Shown: positions 12,241-22,254 of the stretch, piece by piece
Layout of the letters: each line of letters begins with the position of its first letter
Position numbering within the stretch: the stretch's first letter is position 1
NCBI RefSeq assembly: GCF_030272615.1
Contig: NC_081414.1
Span: 237,448,233 to 237,512,232 of the forward strand
Origin: Cryptomeria japonica
Taxonomy: Eukaryota > Streptophyta > Pinopsida > Cupressales > Cupressaceae
DNA: 64,000 nt
Reading direction: 5' to 3'
Position numbers and translations under genes: made by a program
The notes under the pieces: model-generated
The model's database searches: none
The model's input: the letters and a program-made list of their open reading frames with translations, nothing else
Told to the model about the DNA's origin: nothing

Positions 12241-14164
12241 TGTAATGTCCCCTTCTCATTGATGCTCTTTTAGTGGTCCATTAGCCTATTCTTGAGACCC
12301 GTAGGCTAGGTGGAATGAAGAATGAGGGTCTAGCATTGATGAAACAAGGGCTTACTATTTTTAGTAAGTCAGGGAATGACCATTCCGGTGTTACTGTCCT
12401 ACTGAGCTCTCCATGTTTTGCCTCTGGACGCGATGATCATGCTTTTCTCAGCATTAGTTCTTGACTTACTATTTTTAGTAAGTGACTGTGTGGCACAATT
12501 CTATTTTTGGCAGTAGATAGGGTTCTAATTCTGCAGCAGTTCTGTGGTCGTCCAGGCTCAGTTCCATCCTGGTTGTGATAAGAATCAGTACGGGAGTCAT
12601 TTGCGACATAATTAAATATTATTTCCTTATCCTAAGGTTAATATTTAATTAATCTATTTATTGGCTACTGGTTTATTAAATTTGGGATTAATGCCTGTTT
12701 TATCCTAAGTTTTGGCGAAATTCAGGTGTACTATGGGATGTAGAAATATTTTAGAAGATTATTATTTCACATTGCATCTCCATTATTTGCCTAAGTGTTT
12801 AACATGGGTCCTCCCCCTTTTTGGGCATGAGTTTTGACTTAGGAGAAAGTGGCACTACACTTGGGTCCACATGTAGTGGAATGAAATTCAAATGCAAGGT
12901 GTGGAATTTGGAGGAATGGCATTTGAATTTGAAGAGCGAAGTTATAAATATGAGGCTTGGGCTCCCATTTGCACCATCTTTGAAAATTGCATCATTATGC
13001 TGCCGGTTTGGCTACTGAAAATCTGAGCTTCGAAGGTAGCTTCCTAGCTGAGTCTCAGTTTCGTACTTGCAATATAGTACCTAGCTGTGCCCTTGTGTTC
13101 CCATTGCAGATTGGTTAATGAGTTGCAGATTATGGAGTGATTGATGTTGGATTTGATTGTTTATGGTTGCTGGTCGCAGGACTGCTGAAAGTGAAATTTG
13201 CTCGTATCTCTTAACCAAGCAACTCCATCCATCTGGGTACCGGTTCATCCTTCCTTCCATGCCATGGCAATACAATGTGTGAGTTTTTAGCATTTTAAAC
13301 TAAGCAATGAATTTAATAGATAAAATCGAAATTCCTAGGCTAGGCGTGGGTTTCTTGTTTTGCATTGGGATGCGTGCAAAATAAAAATGGGTTTGTTTGG
13401 GATGTGGCTTTGATTGGTTGTCATTGCATTTGATGTACGATGGGATTGGGATTGATTTGAATCAATTCGGGTAAAAATTGAGTGAGTTATAAGTGTTTTG
13501 ATGTTTCCATGGGTTGCTGAAACTGTACTTTCAGCCTGCAGATCAGTGTAACAAAAAATTATAGTCTTGCTATAGAAATCTGCAATTATTCTCCTCATCT
13601 CATCTCAATATTGTAAGGTTGTTTTAGTAGTACTGATCATCCCTTCTTTCTGTTTTCGTTTGTAATTCCCACTGCATAAGTGGAAGAGGCTGGCTTGCCG
13701 CCTTCTAAGTTTTGTAATTCAGTTTTTGTATTATGTCCTCCCTCTGAATAAGTGGTCGAGTGATAAGTTCAATACAATGGTCCTCCCGCTGAAATATGCG
13801 GTAGAGTGATAGTTTAATGTAACGTCCTCTCGCTGAAATACGCAGTTGAGTGATTGAACTTCAGTTTATTGTAATTTTCCCTTGGTCGGTTTACCGCCAA
13901 GAGCTTTGGTTTCTATCCTGTTGGATAAGCAAAAGGGGCTGGCTTGCCGCCCATGCATTGTAATTTTCATTTTGATTATTATTGCTAACGATCCCCGGAA
14001 CACTGTTTGCTCTCACCCTCCCAGTCTGGGCTCTCGGTGAACAAAAGGTGGAAGGGTTCCCTTTCAGTTGTTTGGTTTATTCCTCTAACCTTAACGGGTT
14101 ATTTGTTGTGGATAAATTGTTATTGGTCTAAAAATCAAAAAAAGAAAATTAGTGGGATATTATA
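12241..14164 (+). repeat. Gypsy-1 5' LTR
   Basis: 1,924 bp, TGTAATGTCCCC... ending ATTATA (the partner ends ATTACA). U3 contains two palindromes near its start (12351-12368, CTTACTATTTTTAGTAAG; 12464-12483, ACTTACTATTTTTAGTAAGT). A TATA-like TATAAATATGAGG lies near 12944. R-U5 includes CTTGCCGCC and TTACCGCCAAG blocks shared with the solo LTR at 34497-36507. Confidence 0.93.
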
Positions 14165-14165
14165 G

Positions 14166-14178
14166 TGGTATCAGAGTT
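14166..14178 (+). other. Gypsy-1 primer binding site (initiator tRNA-Met)
   Basis: TGGTATCAGAGTT begins two bases after the LTR end; the first 11 bases match the complement of initiator-Met tRNA. Confidence 0.9.
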
Positions 14179-14223
14179 GGTTTTCCTGCCAACCTATGAG
14201 AGTCAGCGGGTTCAGAAGTCTCC

Positions 14224-15466
14224 ATGAGTGACAAAGACGTCAGATATTACAACAGAGAGCAGAAGAGACAGCTGTTTCAGGTTCCGATAGTGCCGGAAGA
14301 GGATACTTCCTCAGAAGTACTGAGAAACAGAGGAAAGGATATTGATACTTCAGATTCAGTGGATTCAATGGCAGATAAGACTACAGAAACAAATGAGGCA
14401 CCCAACAAGAAGGCAGAGAGGCAATTCAATGCCATGATGGACATGATGTCCTTACTACTGGCAAAGCTCAACCAGAACATTGTTGGGGTCCCTAATCAGC
14501 CCAACAATGGACCAGAAGCCAGCACTTCTAACACGCCTGTAGGCAATAGAAATGGGAGTAACAACAAGAGTAACAATGGAAGTTCAGCCCCAAGGCCTTT
14601 ACAACCTGTCTTTTTGCCAAAAGAAGTGCAACAAGCTGAAACAGAGATACCCATAGCTGATGAGATAAGAAATAGCTACATGGAGTATGCTTCCCTTCCC
14701 GGTGAGATCCGAGATATCCTAACTCTGGATCAATTCATGAATCAGAAAATGAAAAGAGGAAGGAGGAATGACTACAAGTCGGCTGCCCCAAGAGATTTCC
14801 AGCAAGCTCTTGGAAGAGTGACCTTAGCACACTTTGATGGAAGCGCTAAGAGTACTGCCAGAGCATGGGTACAGAAGTTGGACAATTACTTGTCCTTGAG
14901 ACCGATGTCGGAGGAGGACGCCATCAAGTTTGCTACCTTGCACTTGGATGGAGTGGCCCACGAATGGTGGTACCATGGGTTGGTCACAACTTAGTCACCA
15001 CCTACGCTCATTTCACCAACAAGCTAATTGAGAGATTTGACACCAAAGATCCAGAAGTGAAGTTTAGAGAACTTGCACAACTAAGGCAGCAAGGTTCATT
15101 GGACACTTACGTGACTGAATTCCAAAACTTGTCAGTCATGGTGAGTAGCATATCAGAGAAGCGATTGGTTGTCCTTTTCACTGAAGGACTTGAAGAACCA
15201 TTGAGAGGATGGGTCAAAGCTTTTGATCCGGCCACCCTGGTAGAAGCTATAAAAAAAACTAGAAGTATGGAGTTGGCTGCCCCAAAGAGTAAAATTCAAT
15301 CCAAGCCTTTCCCTTTCAGAAAGGATAAGAAGAAATTCTCTAATCAGACCAAGAGGTTCCCTCCGCGAATGGATGATGGGCTTTGTTAAGAGTTTTGGAG
15401 AAAGAATCTATGTTATTCTTGTAGAGAACCTTGGGTTCTCGGACATAGGTGCCATGGAAAGGGGAA
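14224..15466 (+). pseudogene. gag: Gypsy-1 gag with zinc knuckle, frameshifted
   Basis: The capsid/nucleocapsid region starts at ATG 14224, about 45 bp after the PBS. The N-terminal part has an Asn/Gly/Ser-rich linker and E-Y-A-S-L-P-G-E-I-R-D. The retrotransposon gag core follows: F-D-G-S-A, A-R-A-W-V-Q-K-L, H-L-D-G-V-A-H-E-W-W. A small deletion near 14980 shifts the frame; the rest (R-F-D-T-K-D, L-A-Q-L-R-Q, E-P-L-R-G-W-V-K) runs in the frame of 14865-15389. After TAA at 15387 that frame continues into a zinc knuckle, C-Y-S-C-R-E-P-W-V-L-G-H-R-C, at about 15410-15455. The product would assemble the particle and bind RNA if intact; this copy cannot. Confidence 0.9.
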
Positions 15467-15467
15467 T

Positions 15468-17756
15468 TTGCATCAGATGGAATGCTATTCAGAGGATGGA
15501 TCAGATTCTGAAATTTCAGAACAGCAAATTGAAGTTGAGGACAGTGAGTATGAAGAGGCTTCTGAAGGGCCTGAATGTGGGTCAGAAGATAGAGGAGTGG
15601 TTGCTAAACTCTCGAGCATTCACAAAAATGAGTCTTTTAGAGTTCGGGGTGTGATTGGAGAGCATCGTGTGATAGCTCTCATTGACACAGGTGCAACACA
15701 CAACTTCATTGATGAAAGGATTGTTGCAAAAAAGGGACTAGTGGCAGAAGAAGTTGAGGGCTTCAAAGTCATGGTAGCAGATGGCTCCACTATATCCTGT
15801 AACAGAATGATTTCCAACATGTCTCTGAAGTTGGGAAATCATGAAATCAGAGACGATTTCTTTGTGGTAAGCATTGGAGGGATTGATGATGCAGTCCTCG
15901 GGATTCAATGGCTGAGATCTCTTGGTGAGATCACACTGAACCTACAAACCATGGAGCTGAAATTCATGTCGGAAGGGAAAAAGGTAGTTTTGAGAGGAAT
16001 ATTGCATGGGGGATTTAAAGTTGTATCCTTGAAAAGAATGGAAAGACTAATCCACCACAATCAGGTGGAGTGGGCAGCAGAGTGTTTGATAATCCCTTCC
16101 AATCCATTGGTGGATAAGGGCAGCTATTCCTCAAATATTTTAGCTATGGGCAAGGATAGGAGCAAGATCATGGTAATGCCTTCAGAACCACAACAAGAGC
16201 ACAGAAATTATCCTAAAGACATTCAAGCCTTGATAACTAAGAGAAGCAAGGTGTTCGAAAACCCACCTCCTGGCAGACCTCCTCAAAGAGGTGTCGAGCA
16301 CATTATTGAGCTTGAGGAAGGAGCTAAGCCAGTCATGACTACTCCTTACCGATACCCTAAAAAAAAGAAGGATGAGATTGAGAAAGCAATTCAGGAATTG
16401 CTTGACATAGGTTACATCTAGCCTAGCAAAAGCCCCTTTGCTTCGGCTGTTGTTTTGGTGAGAAAAAAGGATGGGACCATGCGCATGTGTGTGGATTATA
16501 GAGCCCTGAATCAAAAAACTATCAAGAATCGGTATCCTATTCCGAGGATTGATGAGCTCATTGATGAGCTACATGGGGCAGTGTTCTCCAAGATTGACCT
16601 CAGATCGGGGTACCATCAAATTAGAATGAGAGCTTTAGATGTGGAGAAGACTGCTTTCAGGTGCCACTTTGGGCATTTTGAGTTCCTAGTCATGCCCTTT
16701 GGTTTGACTAATGCTCTTGCTACATTCCAGTCATGCATGAACAGAATCTTCCAAGAACAGTTGAGGAACTTTGTTTTGATATTTTTTTATGACATCCTAA
16801 TATTCAGTAGATCTTGGAAAGAACATCTTTAGCAGTTGGATGAAGTGTTGGGCATACTAGAATCTGAATCCCTATTTGCCAAGGAGTCCAAATGTAAGTT
16901 TGGGATGGAAGAGTTGCTCTACCTTGGTCATATTATCAGTGCGAGTGGTGTGAAGGTAGACCCTGAAAAGATTAGAGCTATCATTGATTGGCCTACTCCC
17001 GAAAACATAACACATCTGAGGGGATTTTTGGGATTATGTGGATTCTATCGGAGGTTTGTGAAGGGATATTCTCAGTTGGCTGCCCCCCTTACAAACCTTA
17101 CGAAGAAAGGGGCCTTTGAATGGTCCGAAAAGGCACAGACAACATTTGAGTAGTTTAAGAAGATCATGAGCTCCTGCCCAATTTTAGCATTGCCCGATTT
17201 CACCAAGTCATTTGAGCTACAATGTGATGCATCTGGAGAAGGTGTTGGTGCGGTCCTCATGCAGGGTAAGCACCCTATAGTTTTTTAGAGCAGAAAGTTG
17301 AGAGGTCCTGAGAGACTATATTCCATTTATGATAAGGAGATGCTTGCCATAATGCATGCACTTGCAAAATTCAGACAGTATCTGGTGGGGAGTAAATTCA
17401 TTGTTAAGACTAATCACAATAGTCTTAAACACTTCATGCATCAGAAGGATCTGAATGACAGACAGCAGAAATGGGTGAGTAAGCTACAAGCTTACAACTT
17501 CGATATTGAGTATGTTAAGGGCAAAAACAATGTGGTGGCAGATGCCTTATCCAGGAGACCCCATTTAAGCTCACTTTGCGAGCTTACTGCTGGTTGGAGA
17601 GAGTTATTGCTTGCTAATTATGCCAAAAATCAGTCTGCAATCAGCCTTATAGAAGGTACTTTTCATGATGAAAGGTACAAATTGGTTGAGGGATTGATAC
17701 TGTACAAGGTAAGAATCTTCATAGTACCTGAATCTAAGTTAAAAGAGAAGATTTGA
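15468..17756 (+). pseudogene. pol: Gypsy-1 pol part 1: protease, reverse transcriptase, RNase H
   Basis: Single frame with four TAG stops (16419, 16830, 17151, 17286). The aspartic protease active site L-I-D-T-G-A-T-H-N-F is at about 15680. RT blocks include [16 protein letters not shown] (16465), [12 protein letters not shown] (16590) and [13 protein letters not shown] (16680). The catalytic Y-x-D-D box reads F-F-Y-D-I-L near 16780-16797, so one of the paired aspartates is missing; gypsy-2 retains F-Y-D-D-I-L. RNase H follows, with Y-S-I-Y-D-K-E-M-L-A-I and D-A-L-S-R-R. The frame is lost at about 17754. The enzyme would be inactive even without the stops. Confidence 0.92.
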
Positions 17757-18994
17757 AGACTTTCCATGACATCCCCCTTGCTGGTCACCAAGGTTATTTC
17801 AAAACATATAGGCAGATCCAAGAGAGATTCTCTTGGAAGGGGCTTAAAAATGATGTTTTGAAGTACATTAAAGAGTGTCATACATGTCAGAGGAACAAAG
17901 ATGAGCACACTCTACCAGCTAGTTTGTTACAACCCTTGCCTGTTCCCGGTCAAAAATGAGAAAATATTTCCATGGATTTCATCACAGGGTTGCCTCGGGC
18001 TCAGGGGAAGGATAGTATCTATGTGGTGGTGGACAGACTTACAAAGTTTGCTCATTTCTTCGCCATCATCAGCTCTTTTACAGTAGCACAAGTTGTTGAA
18101 GTGTTCTTCCGGGAGGTGTTCAGATTGCATGGTTTACCAAAGAACATTATGAGTGATAGGGACAGCAAGTTCCTAAGTGCTTTTTGGCAGGAGATTTTCA
18201 GATTGTGTGGTACTGTGCTCACTCCAAGCACCAGTTATCACCCTCAAACTGACGGGCAGACCAAGATAGTGAATAAGTTGTTGGAAGGTTATCTTCGAAA
18301 CTATGTCTCAGAGCAGCAGAATACTTGGGTGAGATGGCTTCACCTAGGGGAATATTGTTACAATTCTTCCTATCACATGTCCATTTGGATGTCACCATTC
18401 ATGGCACTATATGGTTATGAAGCTCCTAGCTTCGCAGACTTGGTATTTGGTGATAGCAGAACCCCTCAGGCAAAGGATATGATGCAGCAAAGTCAGGATA
18501 TTCTAAGAATTTTGAGGGACAATCTCCAGCATGCACAGAATCAGCAGAAGTTGTATGTTGATCAGCAGTGTATTGAGTGCACCTTTGAGGTGGGCGACAT
18601 GGTTTATTTAAGGCTCCAACCCTATAGACAGTCTACTCTCTAGAAAAGTGGGGTTGAGAAATTGAAGCCTCAATTCTATGGGCCTTTCAGAGTCAACAGA
18701 AGGGTTGGAGAAGTGGCTTATGAATTGGAATTACCAGCAAGCAGCAGGATCCATAATGTATTTCATGTGTCTCGCCTTAAGAAGGCTCTGGGACATAATG
18801 TTGTTGCTTCAGCTGAGTTACCTCCGCTTGATGAGGAGGGAGAGTTGGTTTTGGTTCCAAAAGCTATCCTTGAATTCAGGGAACGAACTTTGAGGAGAAG
18901 AGTGATCAAGGAATACTTGGTCAAATGGAAGAATCTACCAGCAGAGGATGCTACGTGGGAAAATGAGGAGATTTTATTGCATCCAGCCTTGTAG
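17753..18994 (+). pseudogene. pol: Gypsy-1 pol part 2: integrase and chromodomain-like tail
   Basis: This continues pol in a shifted frame. The zinc-binding HHCC module (G-H-Q-G-Y-F-K, C-H-T-C-Q-R-N-K) is at 17775-17905, followed by TGA at 17957. The core starts M-D-F-I-T-G-L-P (17972) with V-V-V-D-R-L-T-K-F and S-D-R-D-S-K-F. The third DDE residue is changed: the Y-H-P-Q-T-D-G-Q-T-E consensus reads D-G-Q-T-K (AAG, 18263-18265); gypsy-2 keeps E. After TAG at 18641 come K-L-K-P-Q-F-Y-G-P-F, H-N-V-F-H-V-S-R-L-K-K and a chromodomain-like end (Y-L-V-K-W-K-N-L, A-T-W-E-N-E), terminating at 18994. In intact relatives this tail is thought to direct insertion to marked chromatin. Confidence 0.92.
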
Positions 18995-19029
18995 TTGCTT
19001 GAGGACAAGCAATTTTGGGGAGGGCGAAC
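18995..19029 (+). other. Gypsy-1 pre-PPT hairpin and polypurine tract
   Basis: TTGCTTG (18995-19001) and CAAGCAA (19006-19012) form a 7-bp stem with an AGGA loop. The purine-rich TTTTGGGGAGGGCGAAC then runs directly up to the 3' LTR. The same hairpin-PPT arrangement is present in gypsy-2 and element G. Confidence 0.85.
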
Positions 19030-20953
19030 TGTAATGTCCCCTTCTCATTGAGGCTCTTTCAATGGTCCATTAGCCTATTCCTGAGACCCGTAGGCTAGGT
19101 GGAATGAAGAATGAGGATCTAGCATTGATGAAACAAGGACTTACTATATTTAGTAAGTCAGGGAATGACCATTCTGGTGTTACTGTCCTACTGAGCTCTC
19201 CATGTTTTGCCTCTGGACGCGATGATCATGCTTTTCTGAGCATTAGTTCTTGACTTACTTTTTTTAGTAAGTGACTGTGTGGCACAATTCTATTTTTGGC
19301 AGTAGATAGGGTTCTAATCCTGCAGTAGTTCTGTGGTCGTCCGGGCTCAGTTTCATCCTGGTTGTGATAAGAATCAGTACGGGAGTCATTTGCGACATAA
19401 TTAAATATTATTTCCTTATCCTAAGGTTAATATTTAATTAATCTGTTTATTGGCTATCGGTTTATTAAATTTGGGATTAATGCCTATTTTATCCTAAGTT
19501 TTGGCGAAATTCAGGTGTACTATGGGATGTAGAAATATTTTAGAAGATTATTATTTCACATTGCATCTCCATTATTTGCCTAAGTGTTTAACGTGGGTCC
19601 TCCCCCTTTTTCGGCATGAATTTTGACTTAGGAGAAAGTGGCGCTACACTTGGGTCCACATGTAGTGGAATGAAATTCAAATGTAAGGCATGGAATTTGG
19701 AGGAATGGCATTTGAATTTGAAGAGTGAAGTTATAAATATGAGGCTTGGGCTCCCATTTGCACCATCTTTGAAAATTGCATCATTATGCTGTCGGTTTGG
19801 CTACTGAAAATCTGAGCTTCGAAGTTGGCTTCCTAGCTGAGTCTCAGTTTCGTACTTGCACTATAGTACCTAGTTGTGCCCATGTGTTCCCATTGCAGAT
19901 TGGTTAATGAGTTGCAGATTATGGAGTGATTGATGTTGGATTTGATTGTTTCTGGTTGCTGGTCGCAGGATTGCTGAAAGTGAAATTTGCTCATATCTCT
20001 TAACCAGGCGACTCCATCCATCTGGGTACCGGCTCATCCTTCCTTCCATGCCATGGCGATACAATGTGTGAGTTTTTAGCATTTTAAACTAAGCAATGAA
20101 TTTAATAGATAAAATCGAAATTCCTAGGCTAGGCGTGGGTTTCCTATTTTGCATTGGGATGCGTGCAAAATAAAATTGGGTTTGTTTGGGATGCGGCTTT
20201 GATTGGTTGTCATTGCATTTGATGTACGATGGGATTGGGATTGATTTGAATCAATTCGGGTAAAAATTGAATGAGTTATGAGTGTTTTGATGTTTCCATG
20301 GGCTGCTGAAACTGTACTTTTAGCCTGCAGATCAGTGTAACAAAAAATTACAGTCTTGCTGTAGAAATCTGCAATTATTCTCCTCATCTCATCTCAATAT
20401 TGTAAGGTTGTTTCAGTAGTACTGATCATCCCTTCTTTCTGTTTTCATTTGTATTTCCCACTGCATAAGTGGAAGAGGCTGGCTTGCCGCCTTCCAAGTT
20501 TTGTAATTCAGGTTTTGTATTCTATCCTCCCGTTGAATAAGTGGTCGAGTGATAAGTTCAATACAATGGTCCTCCAGCTGAAATATGCGGTAGAGTGATA
20601 GTTTAATGTAATGTCCTCCCGCTGAAATACGTGGTTGAGTGATTGAACTTCAATTTATTGTAATTTTCCCTTGGTCGGTTTACCGCCAAGAGCTTTGGTT
20701 TCTATCCTGCTGGATAAATAGAAGGGGCTGGCTTGCTGCCCATGCATTGTGATTTTCAGTTTTATTATTATTGCTAACAATCCCCGGAACACAATATGCT
20801 CTCACCCTCCCAGTCTGGGCTCTCGGTGAACAAAAGGTGGAAGGGTTCCCTTTCAGTTGTTTGGTTTATTCCTCTATCCTTAACGGGTTATTTGTTGTGG
20901 ATGAATTGTTATTGGTCTAAAAATCAAAAAAAAAAAATTAGTGGGATATTACA
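19030..20953 (+). repeat. Gypsy-1 3' LTR
   Basis: 1,924 bp partner of 12241-14164, ending ATTACA followed by TSD ATAGA. Palindrome copies are at 19139-19158 (one base changed) and 19253-19272. Confidence 0.93.
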
Positions 20954-21444
20954 ATAGAATGCTTTCAAGACAAAGATGGTCATGACATGAAAAGAGGAAG
21001 GCGCCCTTTCCCTCTTGAAAATCTAGTACTACCCCAAGCAAGAAGATAAGGATGCAAGTTCCCGTTCTGGTTCAAGATGTCTTTACCAATACAGAATACT
21101 TAAACTTCTAGCATCCTGAAGCGACATGAAGATCATCACAGACAAAAGATGATGCAGTTAGAGTCGTGTCTTTAGACACATGGAATTGTTTTAATTATGC
21201 ATTTGTAATTTTGTTTTGACAAGTTACATGTAAAAGTGTTTTTTGTAAAAAGCAAGTTACACATTACTTGCACTCTTGTAATTACATGTAAGGCTACTAC
21301 AAGTTTTGTTCAATTAGGACTGTATTTGGAATAAGTCTTAGTTAGTTGGAATAACTCTTAGTTAGTTATTGAATAAGTCTTGGTGGTTGAGAGAATCTCT
21401 CAAGTTAGTTAGGATCCTCCCACCTTTTTCTCAAGGCTCCTCTT

Positions 21445-21454
21445 CTATAAATAC
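21445..21454 (+). promoter_or_regulatory. TATA box of D
   Basis: CTATAAATAC about 0.80 kb before D's 3' terminus, preceded by pyrimidine-rich sequence. Its position matches the TATA boxes of A, B and C. Confidence 0.55.
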
Positions 21455-21531
21455 TTGAGGGGTCTATTGTAATAGATATCTTTTGGAAAGCAAGCAAATA
21501 CTCTGCCAAATTTATAGCAAGAAGTCTTTGA

Positions 21532-21987
21532 GCTTATGTATGTGGATTGAAAGTTTTTGAAGAATAATGAAGAAGGATTACTCAAGTTTTGAGTCTTTGA
21601 GCTACATGTTTGAGTTTGAATCTTTTATTTCTTCTATGCCAAGTGTTTCTAAGGGAGCTTAGTCCAATCTAATTTGAAGTCTTTGAGCTACAAGTAGAGA
21701 AGATTAATTTAAATAGGAAACTCTCTTGAAGGAGCAGCAAGTCTTTGAGCTTGCGTCTATTCTTGAGGAAAAATTACTGTTTGATAAGAAATAGCAGCAA
21801 GTCTTTGAGCTTGCATTAGTTCTTGTCTTTGTGTTGAAAGAATAGATTATTCCAATTTTTGAGTTGTTATGTTTTATTCGTTGTAAAATTTAGTATAGCA
21901 AAGGGTAGATAGGACTTCCAATAGTCAAGTCTTTGAGCTTGATATTGTTGTCCCGTCCCGAAGGAAGTGACGGAAGTCTTTGCGCTT
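21532..21987 (+). repeat. Seven dispersed copies of AAGTCTTTGAGCTT in D's R-U5
   Basis: Near-identical 13-14-bp motifs start near 21532, 21591, 21677, 21739, 21799, 21927 and 21973 (the last reads TTTGCGCTT). All are in the same orientation, between the TATA box and the LTR end. Sequence between them is not repeated, so this is not a simple tandem array. Confidence 0.75.
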
Positions 21988-22254
21988 TCAAGAAACTTCA
22001 TTTCCTTTCTCTTATTTCACTTGAAAGTGGTTACTGTTGTTATTCAATCACTATCCTTTTCTGTGAAGAGAAAAGGATATTGTCTTTCTTGAAAAAAGAA
22101 GAAAGATTGTTGTCCCATCCTATTTTATTTTCCAAGTTGTAGTTAGATAGGGGGAGCCTTCCCTTAATTAGGAGAATTTTTACTTGTGTGTTGTGGTTGA
22201 AACCACAATTTTGTATATTTCTCCAAGTGTACAAAATTTTCAACCAACACACTG

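Larger units (their letters stand above)
12241..20953 (+). mobile_element. Gypsy-1: complete but inactive Ty3/gypsy chromovirus-type retrotransposon
   Basis: The element is 8,713 bp with two 1,924-bp LTRs and identical 5-bp TSDs ATAGA (12236-12240 and 20954-20958). The order is LTR, PBS, gag, zinc knuckle, protease, RT, RNase H, integrase, chromodomain-like tail, PPT, LTR. That integrase-last order with a chromodomain is diagnostic of Ty3/gypsy chromoviruses. Equal LTR lengths and few LTR differences suggest a fairly young insertion, yet the coding part carries frameshifts, stops and two catalytic-site losses. It is the innermost and so youngest layer of the left nest. Confidence 0.95.
10273..22249 (+). 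mobile_element. D: solo-type LTR inserted in the B ORF, split by gypsy-1
   Basis: The termini are TGTTG...CAACA and the flanks CACTA (10268-10272) and CACTG (22250-22254). Excluding gypsy-1 and its TSD copy, D is about 3.26 kb. It has no PBS, internal region or second copy, so it is read as a solo LTR. TATAAATA (21446-21453) lies 0.80 kb before the 3' end, the same spacing as in A, B and C, and a perfect 11-bp-stem hairpin sits next to the 5' end. It carries no long ORF. When D and one TSD copy are left out, the B reading frame continues in phase, which independently confirms both boundaries. Confidence 0.75.

Noticed and set aside
14166-14178. tRNA gene fragment suggested by initiator-Met complement (also at 6501, 42878, 60991, 63003)
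   Set aside because: Only 11-14 bases next to LTR ends: these are retroelement primer sites, not tRNA genes.
12821-20387. Small frames in gypsy-1 LTRs (12821-13018, 13081-13293, 13335-13598 and their 3' LTR copies)
   Set aside because: Duplicated because the LTRs are duplicated; no protein similarity.
12241-20953. Endogenous pararetrovirus (caulimovirid) as source of the RT
   Set aside because: LTRs, TSD, PPT, integrase and chromodomain-like tail define Ty3/gypsy elements; no movement or coat protein motif is present.
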